Assembly (NCBI GenBank): GCA_902168105.1
Contig: CABHOY010000030.1
Location: 307,219-371,218 of the forward strand
Origin: an uncultured Flavihumibacter sp.
GTDB lineage: Bacteria > Bacteroidota > Bacteroidia > Chitinophagales > Chitinophagaceae
Direction: 5' to 3'
Length of the DNA stretch: 64,000 nt
Notes under the pieces: model-generated
The model's database searches: none
The model's input: only the letters and a program-made list of their open reading frames with translations
What the model was told of the DNA's origin: nothing
Program-made: the position numbers and the translations under genes
Part shown: positions 17,623 to 26,757 of the stretch, one piece after another
Layout of the letters: every line of letters starts with the position of its first letter
How positions within the stretch are numbered: the stretch's first letter is position 1

Positions 17623-19374
17623 CTATTTTTTCAGCACCGCGTTCAATTGCTCACCTAATACCTGGTACCCTCTTTCATTTGGATGTAATCTATCTCCTGT
17701 GAACAACGCATCATTCAGTGCGCTACCATTCATGAAGCTTTTAGAAAGATCAAAAAACTTACATCCGTTTGCCGCTGCCATCACCTTCATTTTCGGGTTT
17801 AGTTTCAATACCCGCTGCATCATATCACCGCGTGGCAGGATGCCGCCCAGTAAAATAGTGGCCGTTGGTTTCCTGTACCTCACCTGTTGTACAAGAAAGG
17901 TAAGCCCTTTAATGATCTCTTCGTCCTTGTTCAGCCCGAGGTTATTGGTACCGATCATAATAACGATCTTATTGCCCTTAAAATGGTCCAGTTCTCCATG
18001 ATACACCCGCCAGAGTACGTTTTCTATTCTATCCCAGCCAAAGCCCGCATTCTGCGCATGTAGGGGCACCATATATTGCTGCCAGGCAGCTTCTCCCCGA
18101 CCGGCTACTTTTTCTGCTTTAGGTTCTCCGCCCCAATAGTTAATAATTGAATTGGCGAAGATAATGACCTGTGGATTGGTTTTCTCAATATTAGAGATGA
18201 TATCCTCATGCCTCTTTCTCCAGTCAAAGCCATCCCGGTATTGTTCTACAGGAGATTGTGTTGATAGCTCTCCCTTTGGTTCATGTAAAATCTCACGGAT
18301 CTTCTTTTCATAAGCCACTGCATATTGTACCATACCATAATCGTCGGGATGTGTGCCGTCGGTGGTACTGTTAACATCAAAGTTGATCTCTTTTTCTGTT
18401 AACATATAAAGCTCCTTTATACCATCTCTCTTCAATCCATTAAATATTTCAGTGATGGTATTGCTAGCCTCATGATATGCGTTGATAGATGCTGTATCCA
18501 TCCCCAAAGGCATGTTACCTGCAGCATGTTCTGCCAATAAAATGGGCACATCAGGATGTTGCGCACGCAGCTTATTTATTCCATATATCAGACGCGTCCG
18601 TACTGTATCTGCCGGAAAGGTCTTCTTATTTACGAGATTGGGCATACAATCCAGTATATAAAGTTTCGCATCCACACCGGCCATTATATCAAAGACAGGG
18701 GCGTCAAAACGACCATTCCCGCTAAAGCCGAGGTTAATCACTTTCCTGCTTATATTCCTCTCCAGTATATTCGTCCATGCCATTCCCGCCCTTGAGGCGA
18801 CTGCGCCCTGCATGATAGACGTACCGTATGCTACAATAGGTTTATCCTTGTCCGGCTTACTGTATTCAAATTTTTGTCCTTCCGGCACACCTACAGTGAT
18901 CCACCGCAATTCGGCATATAATGGCAGGTACAGGTAGAAATCAGCCAGGCCGCCTGCATCCATACTAAGATCGCGATATTCATAAACACAGGTATCGCCG
19001 AAAGAATATTTCCTGGGCGGCGACCAGTTCCATCCACCATGTACATCTTTTCCGAACAGGTCTACCCCGCTCATGCCAGTAGCAGGCATATGAGGCATCG
19101 CATAATTTTTCCCCGCGACCGTATATCTTATAACAAAATTGCGGGCGGTAGTTTTGAAATGAAGATATTCACCGGCGCTCTGTGTTGATTGCCTCCATAC
19201 ACCAGCAGTCACCTTTGCTTCAAGCCTTGCCGGTAAACGATGAAAAATATGACCGGTATCCGGCTCACAAATACCTATCGCCCATCGGGCCTCATGCCAG
19301 TCATAAGATTCCTGTGCATAGGTCGTAGCTTCAACGCATACGAACGCCAGTAAAAAAAGTAAGTTTTTAACCAT
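17623..19374 (-). CDS. Exported tandem SGNH/GDSL hydrolase
   Basis: 583 residues with a signal peptide (about 1-21, TTYAQE). About 25-170 is a beta-sandwich N-terminal region seen in some SGNH esterases. First SGNH domain, about 178-365: Ser186 in YGTSIMQG, Gly/Asn region NLGFSGNG, and Asp339/His342 in TDGTHPDDYG. Second SGNH domain, about 390-583: Ser409 in FANSIINYWGG, GTNN at 475-478, and Asp561/His564 in TGDRLHPNERG. Both halves keep their catalytic residues. The family deacetylates carbohydrates or PAF-like esters; a periplasmic or surface glycan esterase is likely. It is monocistronic between two stem-loops. Confidence 0.88.
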   Translation of the reverse strand: MVKNLLFLLAFVCVEATTYAQESYDWHEARWAIGICEPDTGHIFHRLPARLEAKVTAGVWRQSTQSAGEYLHFKTTARNFVIRYTVAGKNYAMPHMPATGMSGVDLFGKDVHGGWNWSPPRKYSFGDTCVYEYRDLSMDAGGLADFYLYLPLYAELRWITVGVPEGQKFEYSKPDKDKPIVAYGTSIMQGAVASRAGMAWTNILERNISRKVINLGFSGNGRFDAPVFDIMAGVDAKLYILDCMPNLVNKKTFPADTVRTRLIYGINKLRAQHPDVPILLAEHAAGNMPLGMDTASINAYHEASNTITEIFNGLKRDGIKELYMLTEKEINFDVNSTTDGTHPDDYGMVQYAVAYEKKIREILHEPKGELSTQSPVEQYRDGFDWRKRHEDIISNIEKTNPQVIIFANSIINYWGGEPKAEKVAGRGEAAWQQYMVPLHAQNAGFGWDRIENVLWRVYHGELDHFKGNKIVIMIGTNNLGLNKDEEIIKGLTFLVQQVRYRKPTATILLGGILPRGDMMQRVLKLNPKMKVMAAANGCKFFDLSKSFMNGSALNDALFTGDRLHPNERGYQVLGEQLNAVLKK

Positions 19375-19488
19375 AATGCGGATTAATTATTTCAATAGAA
19401 CAGGCGTGGTCTATACTACTGCCACCACCCATCTGCCGAACAAATTAATCCAAAAAAATCAACCTGCATATATGGCGTTATTCATTTA

Positions 19489-20238
19489 TTATCCTCTACC
19501 CATTGCCTTCAGCTTTGCCTGCCGTCCATTGTCAGGTTTCTGGTTCTTTGAATCATATCCATTATTAAACGGTTTAGGAAGATTCGGGGTAAACTCACCT
19601 TTTCTCTTTCTTAGCATACTATTTTTAACGCTATAGAAATGTTCCACAACGGCTGTCAATTCTTCAAAAGTTTCGAAGAGCAACTCTTCTGCCTCACTAT
19701 GCCATTTATCAAACTTGCTTACAAGTTTTTTATCGCCTGCTTCCAGCGATTCCCGCCGTGCGTTGAATGCCATATTATCGAAAGTATGTTCCAGCACGTG
19801 TTCTCCATTCCGGAACTTCCTGCAATGCGCTACAGCATTCCAATCCGAGTTTTTCATCTTACTGAGTGCATATGTATCCTGCAGAAAATTGATCTCACAT
19901 AACCGGTCAATTTTCAGCAGCGTATCCTTTGAAAAGTTTGAAAACTTATCGGCATTTCTAGGATCGCCAGCGCCGCCATCAGCAGTTCTGAATGTTCTGT
20001 GCTCTCTTTTTTCATTAAAACCGGCTACCGTCGATCTAAGGTGAGCTATTCTTTTTTCGGTGGTATCAAAGCCGCTCAGGTCCGTCTTTTCAGCACCTGC
20101 GTACCCGTTGTTATGCTGCTCAATGTCTTTTATGCCTTGTTCAAGCCTGCGTATCACTTTTTCAACCATACCGGGTACATCATTAAATATGTCTGCCCCT
20201 TTTCCGTTGTCATTGCTGTTTACATGGTCCCTTCCCAT
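19489..20238 (-). CDS. Charged cytoplasmic protein of unknown function
   Basis: 249 residues, no signal peptide or membrane segment, high content of Lys, Glu, Asp and Asn. The middle (about 100-210) is predicted helical, with KWHSEAEELLFETFEELTAV as a long amphipathic stretch; the last 35 residues are basic and probably disordered (KRKGEFTPNLPKPFNNGYDS). I do not recognise a family. It stands alone between the SGNH gene (same strand, 114 bp away) and the divergent AraC gene. Confidence 0.65.
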   Translation of the reverse strand: MGRDHVNSNDNGKGADIFNDVPGMVEKVIRRLEQGIKDIEQHNNGYAGAEKTDLSGFDTTEKRIAHLRSTVAGFNEKREHRTFRTADGGAGDPRNADKFSNFSKDTLLKIDRLCEINFLQDTYALSKMKNSDWNAVAHCRKFRNGEHVLEHTFDNMAFNARRESLEAGDKKLVSKFDKWHSEAEELLFETFEELTAVVEHFYSVKNSMLRKRKGEFTPNLPKPFNNGYDSKNQKPDNGRQAKLKAMGRG

Positions 20239-20427
20239 ATCATTTTAATTTTTGTATGTCTCTGATTATACTGTCCCGGACAATGCCTGAGTAATAATAT
20301 TTCTCCTGGATATGGCTCAATCCTGTACCTGCCGGTTATCATTCACATAAGATAACATCATTAGGCGCTCAAAAGTACTGAAATACAATACTTTGCAATA
20401 TCCCCAAAAGTGGTGGTGGTGCTAACC

Positions 20428-20435
20428 TAAATTTG
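20428..20435 (+). promoter_or_regulatory. Possible -7 box of the AraC gene
   Basis: TAAATTTG matches the Bacteroidota TAnnTTTG -7 element, 12 bp before the ATG at 20448. No well-placed -33 TTTG is seen, so the match is suggestive only. Confidence 0.35.
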
Positions 20436-20447
20436 TAATTTAGGGGT

Positions 20448-21377
20448 ATGGAAAGATCAGATATCCCCCGCCTGGGATTGGAAACATTTACCGAGGTAAA
20501 TTTTAAAGTTCCATTTCTGACTGTGGAGCAGTATCCTCCGGATGCCAATCTTTTTGTTGTAGAAAACAGAGAGCGTTACCCGGTAAAAGATTATATATCC
20601 CCGAACAGAAGGCAGTTTTATAAGATCTTTCATATGGTGTCAGGAACGGGAGTGCTCACCGTAGGGCTGCATCAATACACTATGAATGCCGGCGAAATCG
20701 CATTCCTGCATCCGGATGAGATCATGTCCTGGCAAACGACTTCAGCAGAAACGCGCGGACACTTTTGCCTTATCCATCCCGATTACCTGGAACAGGAACC
20801 TCACCTGCTGCAGTTATTGAGGAACTATCCCTACTTTCAGCCGGCTAAAGCAGTCATTCAATTAACGGATGTACAATCTTCCAATATTAACGGGTACTTC
20901 GAACTGATATGGACAGAAGACCGTGGCCATAATGAAGATAAAAAGCAGGCCATACTCCTGCATTTGCAGATGATCCTACTGGAAGCCCAGAGAGCTGGAA
21001 GAAACCTCGCCGATGTGGCTGTTCCTGAAAGTTATCGTTATATACACGGATTTCTTTCACTGCTGGAATCAACCTTCCAGGTAAAGACCGCCGATGATAT
21101 AGTGAAAATTAAAACGGCCGGAGAGTTTGCCGATCAATTGCATGTGCATCCCAACTATCTGAATTCATTGGTCAAAAATCAGACAGGGAAAACATTAAGG
21201 GAGCATATACAGGACAGATTGCTTTACGAAGCCAAAGTCCTGTTGCTACAAACAGATTGGGATATCAACACTATCAGCTATACCCTGGGCTTTTCCGAAC
21301 AAGCTGCTTTCACTTCTTTCTTTAACAGGAAAGAGCGCATATCGCCATCTAAATACCGAAAGAAAGAGGTTGCCTGA
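20448..21377 (+). CDS. AraC family transcriptional regulator
   Basis: 309 residues. N-terminal cupin-like sensor (about 20-130: VSGTGVLTVGLHQYTMNAGE, FLHPDEIMSW) and C-terminal double HTH (about 205-305) with ADQLHVHPNYLNSLVKNQTG in the first helix pair and NTISYTLGFSEQAAFTSFFN in the second, the AraC signature. The SDR gene follows 96 bp later on the same strand; AraC-SDR pairs like this are common in Bacteroidota and suggest that it controls the reductase. The ligand is unknown. Confidence 0.92.
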   Translation: MERSDIPRLGLETFTEVNFKVPFLTVEQYPPDANLFVVENRERYPVKDYISPNRRQFYKIFHMVSGTGVLTVGLHQYTMNAGEIAFLHPDEIMSWQTTSAETRGHFCLIHPDYLEQEPHLLQLLRNYPYFQPAKAVIQLTDVQSSNINGYFELIWTEDRGHNEDKKQAILLHLQMILLEAQRAGRNLADVAVPESYRYIHGFLSLLESTFQVKTADDIVKIKTAGEFADQLHVHPNYLNSLVKNQTGKTLREHIQDRLLYEAKVLLLQTDWDINTISYTLGFSEQAAFTSFFNRKERISPSKYRKKEVA

Positions 21378-21473
21378 ATGAATATTTGAAACTCACAACT
21401 ATTCCTGTTATCCGATTAAATGCCTGCCGGGCCAATGTAAGTTTCTTTGTACCATAAATCTTAAACAAAAATT

Positions 21474-22313
21474 ATGGGAACGAAAAGACAAACATGGTTC
21501 ATAACAGGCGGTTCACAGGGAATCGCATTTGAATTAGTTAAACAGTTACTTGCCGAAGGGCATAACGTTGCTGTAACCGGCCGCAATCTTCAAACAGTCA
21601 AAAACGCTATTGATACTACTTCCCCTCAGTTCCTTCCGTTACAAGTTGATGTCGCGGATGAGGCGAGTGTTAGCAAAGCTGTAACACAGACAATTGCACA
21701 ATTTAAATCCATTGATGTACTGGTGAACAATGCTGGTTACGGTTTAATTGGCGGTATTGAAGAAACATCTGCGGATGAAGTGCGGGCTATCTTTGATATC
21801 AACGTGTTTGGCCTGTTAAATGTAACCCGTGCAATATTACCACATATGAGAGCAGCAGGATCCGGCCATATATTCAATTTGTCTTCCGTTTTCGGTCTGA
21901 TCTCCGGTGCAGCCTGGGGACTTTATTGCGGCAGCAAATTCGCCGTGGAAGGCTTGTCAGAAGCACTGGCGCAGGAAGTAAAATCATTCGGGATCCATGT
22001 GACAATTATTGAACCGGGGTATGTGCGCACTAATTTTCTTAAGTCCGGCGCTATTGTTCATCCGAAAAACCCCATCGCAGCTTATACTGCCATTCAGGAA
22101 GAAAGACGCAAACACATGGAAGACGTTCCGGGTAACCAACCTGGCGATCCTGCAAAGATAGCTGGTGTAATCCTGGCTACTTCCAGGCTAAGCGAACCGC
22201 CTCTTCGCCTGTTATTAGGTGCCGATGCATTACAATATGCTAATTACAAAATAGATATGTTACAAGCCGGCATAACAGCTAATAAGGAGATAACACTCTC
22301 TACTGATTTTTAG
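21474..22313 (+). CDS. Short-chain dehydrogenase/reductase
   Basis: 279 residues, classical SDR. Cofactor motif TGGSQGIA starts at about 11, NNAG at 85-88, catalytic Ser138 region (NLSSVFG), Tyr151 and Lys155 (LYCGSKFAVEG), then EPGYVRTNF after the active site. Arg37 after the second strand (VTGRN) favours NADPH. The substrate cannot be told. It is probably controlled by the AraC protein upstream and ends at the terminator 22335-22377. Confidence 0.92.
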   Translation: MGTKRQTWFITGGSQGIAFELVKQLLAEGHNVAVTGRNLQTVKNAIDTTSPQFLPLQVDVADEASVSKAVTQTIAQFKSIDVLVNNAGYGLIGGIEETSADEVRAIFDINVFGLLNVTRAILPHMRAAGSGHIFNLSSVFGLISGAAWGLYCGSKFAVEGLSEALAQEVKSFGIHVTIIEPGYVRTNFLKSGAIVHPKNPIAAYTAIQEERRKHMEDVPGNQPGDPAKIAGVILATSRLSEPPLRLLLGADALQYANYKIDMLQAGITANKEITLSTDF

Positions 22314-22334
22314 CTGACATAGATATCGACATAA

Positions 22335-22377
22335 AAAAGAAGGTGTCTCATAAGTAAAATATGAGACACCTTCTTTT
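22335..22377 (+). terminator. Terminator after the SDR gene
   Basis: Perfect 18-bp arms (22335-22352 and 22360-22377) around a 7-nt loop, starting in AAAAG and ending in CTTTT. Stem contains GTGTCTCATA. Confidence 0.85.
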
Positions 22378-22383
22378 ATGTTT

Positions 22384-22413
22384 AAGCCATCTCGTAAATA
22401 AATGAGGTGGCTT
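22384..22413 (-). terminator. Stem-loop after the collagen-like lipoprotein gene
   Basis: Arms AAGCCATCTC and GAGGTGGCTT pair over 10 bp with one G-T pair around a 10-nt loop. It lies just beyond the stop of the minus-strand gene at 22422, back to back with the SDR terminator. There is no long T run on the minus strand, so its strength is uncertain. Confidence 0.5.
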
Positions 22414-22421
22414 CTTCATTT

Positions 22422-22982
22422 TTAGTCATTTAACCCGAGATACGCTTTTACCGCAGTATAATCGGACCAGTTTACCGCAGCGGCCGATCTTGCCTGGTTA
22501 TTGCCGGGTACGATCATGTAGCGGTATTGCTGATACGTCTTGCCATTGGCAGATGTGGTACTCAAGTCTGCATTTGAATACAACTGTATCTCCTGCTCGT
22601 TAGCCGAAACCTCGATGTTAACACCGGAGATGCCATAAAAAGGCAATGGATAAATGACAGGATCACTTACATCGTTAGTGTTGATGTATACTTTTACATC
22701 TGCGGTACTCAACAGCGCCAGGGTGAGTTTAGGTGCGTCAATAACGGCATAAAATCCTATCGTATCAATACCACCACCTGATAAATGTATGGTATCAGGC
22801 TTATACGACACATTCAGCCATGCGGAATAGATCACATCACTGGAGCCGGAGCCGTCATCACCTTTTGGACCTGCAGGACCTGCCGGACCAGCAGCACCAT
22901 CTTTGCCGCATGATATCATGAACATAACAAGAAAAAGCCCTGACAGGAGGACTAATAGGGAAGTAAGATTAAGTCTTTTCAT
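22422..22982 (-). CDS. Lipoprotein with a short collagen-like segment
   Basis: 186 residues from the ATG at 22982, where a lipoprotein signal begins (MKRLNLTSLL, then MISC with Cys25). Directly after the cysteine come six Gly-X-Y triplets (residues 26-43, GKDGAAGPAGPAGPKGDD). The remainder is beta-rich with aromatic residues (VIYSAWLNVSYKPD, YQQYRYMIVPGNNQ). Longer in-frame starts upstream would bury the lipobox. Such proteins are frequent, small outer-surface lipoproteins of unknown role in Bacteroidota. It is probably monocistronic. Confidence 0.82.
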   Translation of the reverse strand: MKRLNLTSLLVLLSGLFLVMFMISCGKDGAAGPAGPAGPKGDDGSGSSDVIYSAWLNVSYKPDTIHLSGGGIDTIGFYAVIDAPKLTLALLSTADVKVYINTNDVSDPVIYPLPFYGISGVNIEVSANEQEIQLYSNADLSTTSANGKTYQQYRYMIVPGNNQARSAAAVNWSDYTAVKAYLGLND

Positions 22983-23099
22983 ATAAGTTAATGTTAGCGG
23001 TGTGAAGTGGTAGGAATTCCACACCAGATTCTGATTTAGGGGGGCTAAAGTACACATTCTTATCAGAACTTTAAATTGTGTTATCCCAATAAAGAAAAA

Positions 23100-23124
23100 G
23101 ACCGCCTCAATACGTTGAGACAGC
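23100..23124 (-). terminator. Terminator after azoR
   Basis: On the minus strand an 11-bp stem with G-T pairs (GGCTGTCTCAA, loop CGTA, TTGAGGCGGTC) is followed by a T-rich run (TTTTTCTTT). It lies 37 bp past the stop of the azoreductase gene. Confidence 0.75.
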
Positions 23125-23161
23125 CTTTCCTTAGAACTAAACTTAAAATACACACAATCAA

Positions 23162-23785
23162 TCAGATCAATTCTGATATCTTCACCTGAGCTGCAGCAAG
23201 CGTGATAGCCAATTCTTCTTCACCATGGGCAGCACCATCTAAAATAACTACTTCGACATCGTCAATCCCCATGATACTGAATACTGTCTTTAAATATTCG
23301 CTCTGGAAATTCAAATGCTGGAGAGACTCCCCTGGTCCATATCCTGCATTCCCACGCACAAGGAACAGGTAAGCCTTTTTATTCTTCAACAATCCTTTAT
23401 ATGGGCTTTCATCTTTTGGATTGATCAGTACTGTTTCATTTACCCTGAGAACCTGGTCAAAATAAGCTTTCAGCGCACTTGGGATTGACCAGTTGTACAT
23501 AGGTGTACCTAAAACAATAACGTCTGCATCCTTTAATTCACTGATCAACTTGTTACTGACTTCAAGTGCAGCGAAATCTTCTTCTGTTCTTAATCCGGCA
23601 GGCTTGAAGGCACCAGCTATCCAAGCTTCCGAAACGTGTGGTATGTTTTCCCTTCCTACTTCACGATGCAAGACACTGTCTTCCGGATTCTTTCCTACCC
23701 ATTTCTCAATAAACACTTCCGTTAAATACCTGCTAAGAGATCTGTCTTTCCTGGCGCTGGCGTTAATAACCAATATTCTGCTCAT
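23162..23785 (-). CDS. azoR: FMN-dependent NADH-azoreductase/quinone reductase
   Basis: 207 residues, AzoR-like length. Flavodoxin fold: N-terminal phosphate loop INASARKDRSLSR, then the FMN-contacting LGTPMYNWSIPSALKAYFDQ and the VRGNAGYGPGESLQHLNFQ segment. AzoR uses NADH to reduce quinones or azo compounds by two electrons. It lies 52 bp downstream of doxX on the same strand; DoxX and quinone reductases often pair in oxidative-stress units. The MocR-type regulator at 24485 is divergent and could control both. Confidence 0.9.
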   Translation of the reverse strand: MSRILVINASARKDRSLSRYLTEVFIEKWVGKNPEDSVLHREVGRENIPHVSEAWIAGAFKPAGLRTEEDFAALEVSNKLISELKDADVIVLGTPMYNWSIPSALKAYFDQVLRVNETVLINPKDESPYKGLLKNKKAYLFLVRGNAGYGPGESLQHLNFQSEYLKTVFSIMGIDDVEVVILDGAAHGEEELAITLAAAQVKISELI

Positions 23786-23837
23786 TACTACGTTAATTTA
23801 AGAGATTTATGTCGGTCGATTAGTAAACCTATCTATT

Positions 23838-24269
23838 CTATTTTTTTCCATCAATACTCCATGGATATCCGGGAGCAGCAGCCAGCAGCAAACTTGAAAA
23901 ACTTACCACAAACACAGAATATGTAAATGGCGCTCTGTAGTCAGCAAACAATAACATGCTTAAAGCGAAGATGAGCGTGAGGGCAAAACTACCGTATGCA
24001 GCAATCCTGGTTTTATAACCAATGATTAACATGATCCCGAATATTGCTTCTCCTGCTGTTGCGGTAAGCCCCAGGAAAGAAGCCGTAGCCTGGTTTACAT
24101 ATGGTACAAGTGAATGTGTATAGGCGACAAAGTTATCCCAGTTCCCCCATGCTACACCTGTCGCCCCCGGAGCACCTAACCAGCCGATCCTATCCATTAC
24201 GGGTAATAAGAATCCTATTCCTAAAGCCAGTCGTAATAATAATTGTGCAAGCGGATGTATTCCTTTCAT
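23838..24269 (-). CDS. DoxX family membrane protein
   Basis: 143 residues with four predicted transmembrane segments (about 8-26, 60-80, 86-105, 112-135). DoxX features include LLLRLALGIGFLLPVMDRIG at the start and the GEAIFGIMLIIGYKTR segment. The family is linked to quinone or thiosulfate redox chemistry in the inner membrane, with the exact role unclear. First gene of the unit with azoR. A -7 box TACTTTTG lies at 24293-24300, 24 bp upstream. Confidence 0.87.
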   Translation of the reverse strand: MKGIHPLAQLLLRLALGIGFLLPVMDRIGWLGAPGATGVAWGNWDNFVAYTHSLVPYVNQATASFLGLTATAGEAIFGIMLIIGYKTRIAAYGSFALTLIFALSMLLFADYRAPFTYSVFVVSFSSLLLAAAPGYPWSIDGKK

Positions 24270-24292
24270 ATGAGCTACATTTTTTATCTCTA

Positions 24293-24300
24293 CAAAAGTA
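24293..24300 (-). promoter_or_regulatory. Possible -7 box of doxX-azoR
   Basis: Minus-strand TACTTTTG matches TAnnTTTG, 24 bp before the doxX ATG. No clear -33 element. Confidence 0.42.
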
Positions 24301-24484
24301 TTGCGGCAGGTTGTGTTGACGGGGTGCCAGATAGCTATACTTAGGTAGTCCAGTAGTTAAATAATATTTGAACGGGCGTTTAGTTCTCCACGCCTGCTCC
24401 CACGATATTTCGCCATTTTTGATTTCACCTCAACCATGCCTATCTTCGGTATCTGTCAACCGTGTGATACATTAATTTCGGCTT

Positions 24485-25963
24485 ATGCTTCCGTATAAAA
24501 ATCTGATCATCATCGATAAAAAAAGCAATGTAGCAGTATACAAGCAACTTGCGTTTCAGCTTATTAGTCTGATCCAGGAAGGAAAGCTTCTTCCGGGCAC
24601 AGAGCTACCGAGCACCCGTATGCTCGCCGATGATCTGCAGCTGCACAGAAAAACTATTATGGCCGCTTATAATACCCTGGTAACGGAAGACTGGATTGAC
24701 AATTTACCGCGTAAGGGTTATACTGTGTCACTTCGTTTACCTGTTGTCAAACCCAGGTCGTATAATACAAACAGGTTGAGTTCATACAAAGGAAGCAGCA
24801 GTTTCAGATTTGACAGGATGGAGACGCTTATTAGTCTTGCAAACCCTCCTGTTGGCGCGCGTATTGTTGTAAATGACGGTTTTCCCGATGTCTCCCTGCT
24901 ACCCACAGAAGCTATCTTAAAAGAATACAGGAATGTATTCGATTATACTAATCTGAACAGGATCAGTACGTTTGGAGATGCGGACGGGTCAATTGAACTC
25001 AGGAGATCGCTCTGCTCCTTTCTTAACCAGACAAGGGGCCTGGACATAGGAATAGAAAACCTGCTTGTTACCCGGGGCGCACAGATGGCCATTTATATTG
25101 CAGCATCGCTTATTATCCGGCCGGGAGATAAAGTAATAGTCAGTGAACCGAGTTACTTTATTGCTAATGCGGCGTTTGAAAAGCTTGGTGCACAGCTCAT
25201 CCGTGTGCCGATAGATGATGAAGGCATGTGCACTGAAACGCTGGAGGAAATTCTAAAGCACAATGACGTAAAAATGATGTATGTTATACCTCATCACCAC
25301 CAACCTACTACCGTCACAATGAGCGTAGACAGGCGGAACCATCTGCTGCAACTGATAACAGCTTATAATATTGCAGTCATCGAAGATGACTATGACTATG
25401 ATTTCCAATTTCAGTATGACCCTTATCTGCCTCTGGCAAGCGGCGACCATGGAGGGAATATTATCTATATAGGATCGGTCACTAAAGTATTGGGCACACC
25501 ATTCCGGCTGGGATATATCATCGCAACAAAAGAGTTCCTGATCGCAGCAGCGAAATTGAGAACTATCATTGATCTAAGAGGAGAAGTCGTTATAGAACAT
25601 GTCGTTTCCGGCCTGATAGATAACGGGGAACTAATGCGTCATATAAAAAAGTCTAACAGGATATACGCACAAAGATGTGATTTCCTCGCAGATCTGATCA
25701 CAAGCGAACTAGGTAATATTGTCAACTTCACAAAGCCGTCAGGAGGAATGGCGCTATGGTTGAAGTTCAAACAGGAGTATCCGCTTTCCAGGGTACTCAG
25801 CAAAGCCAACAATATGGGACTGGTACTAACAGGCAGTGTTTACAGTAAGGGTAAAGACGCCAGGCTCAATGCATGCCGGTTCGGGTTTGCTTCTCTCAAT
25901 GAAGAAGAGATGAAAGAAGCAGTATCTATTTTAAGGAAATCTGCAGATAGTATAGGTAATTGA
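24485..25963 (+). CDS. MocR-type regulator: GntR HTH fused to an aminotransferase-like domain
   Basis: 492 residues. N-terminal GntR winged helix (about 15-85: YKQLAFQLISLIQEGKLLPG, ELPSTRMLADDLQLHRKTIM), a linker, and a fold-type I aminotransferase domain from about 120. The PLP lysine is Lys334 in IGSVTKVLGTPFRLGY, and EDDYDYDFQF carries the pyridine-contacting aspartate. MocR proteins are usually regulators of their neighbours, sensing PLP or amino compounds, rather than enzymes. It is divergent from doxX-azoR, so that unit is the natural target; the GNAT gene 128 bp downstream may also be linked. Confidence 0.92.
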   Translation: MLPYKNLIIIDKKSNVAVYKQLAFQLISLIQEGKLLPGTELPSTRMLADDLQLHRKTIMAAYNTLVTEDWIDNLPRKGYTVSLRLPVVKPRSYNTNRLSSYKGSSSFRFDRMETLISLANPPVGARIVVNDGFPDVSLLPTEAILKEYRNVFDYTNLNRISTFGDADGSIELRRSLCSFLNQTRGLDIGIENLLVTRGAQMAIYIAASLIIRPGDKVIVSEPSYFIANAAFEKLGAQLIRVPIDDEGMCTETLEEILKHNDVKMMYVIPHHHQPTTVTMSVDRRNHLLQLITAYNIAVIEDDYDYDFQFQYDPYLPLASGDHGGNIIYIGSVTKVLGTPFRLGYIIATKEFLIAAAKLRTIIDLRGEVVIEHVVSGLIDNGELMRHIKKSNRIYAQRCDFLADLITSELGNIVNFTKPSGGMALWLKFKQEYPLSRVLSKANNMGLVLTGSVYSKGKDARLNACRFGFASLNEEEMKEAVSILRKSADSIGN

Positions 25964-26091
25964 TTCATGCAGGTTTTCCAGGGGAAAGACCATAAAAAAA
26001 AGCTGGTACACCGATAAATAATTATCTGGTCCCATTCAGCTACTTTCTGCACTTTTAACTTTGCGTCGTAAATTCTTTAAAACGACTGAAT

Positions 26092-26529
26092 ATGCAGATA
26101 TTAAAAGCAAAAACGCTGGGAGACATTGAATTTGCAAGGGAAACGATCCTGCAGTTCCGTCAGAATCTTGATCCTGCCACCTTCGTAAAACAGACATATG
26201 AAATGATGGAGAAGGAGTACTTTGAACTGGCTTACATCCCCTCCGAAGACAATAAAAAAGCGGCAGCATTTATCGGCTACAGAACCATGAACATGCTCCG
26301 GACAGGAAAAATCATTTATGTGGATGATCTCTTTACACTACCGGAGTACAGAGGCCATGGTTATGCAGGAGCCTTACTTGATTACGTACACAAAGAAGCA
26401 GAAGAAAACGGTGTCAACACAGTTCATCTAGATAGCGGATTCACATTACATCCGGCCCATCGTTTATACCTCAATAAAGGTTATGTACTGGCATGCCACC
26501 ATTTTGCCAGGCCAGCCCAGGCTAAATGA
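26092..26529 (+). CDS. GNAT family N-acetyltransferase
   Basis: 145 residues. Core motif A: YVDDLFTLPEYRGHGYAGAL with the RGHGYAG pyrophosphate loop for acetyl-CoA, followed by LLDYVHKEAEENG and the HLDSGFTLHPAHRLYLNKGY strand-helix pair. Substrate unknown. It follows the MocR gene by 128 bp on the same strand, possibly in one unit, and ends before terminator 26669-26698. Confidence 0.9.
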   Translation: MQILKAKTLGDIEFARETILQFRQNLDPATFVKQTYEMMEKEYFELAYIPSEDNKKAAAFIGYRTMNMLRTGKIIYVDDLFTLPEYRGHGYAGALLDYVHKEAEENGVNTVHLDSGFTLHPAHRLYLNKGYVLACHHFARPAQAK

Positions 26530-26668
26530 TTTTCCTGAATATACAATATACAAGATGTAACCGCCTGGCTATTCTTTTTGGGATAACATCCATATCTATG
26601 GATCATCAACAGGCGTCTTATTTAACATTCTGTTTTCGATAAATATTCCAACGTATTGAAGAACCAAT

Positions 26669-26698
26669 AAACCCCACGTGTTCCTGCGTGGGGTTTTT
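26669..26698 (+). terminator. Terminator downstream of the GNAT gene
   Basis: 10-bp perfect stem (AAACCCCACG at 26669-26678 with CGTGGGGTTT at 26687-26696), 8-nt loop, then T residues. It lies 140 bp after the GNAT stop. Confidence 0.75.
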
Positions 26699-26757
26699 AA
26701 TGCCTATATCACTTGCTTCTTTTTTCCTACTATATTCTCTTTTATTAAAATATATAA

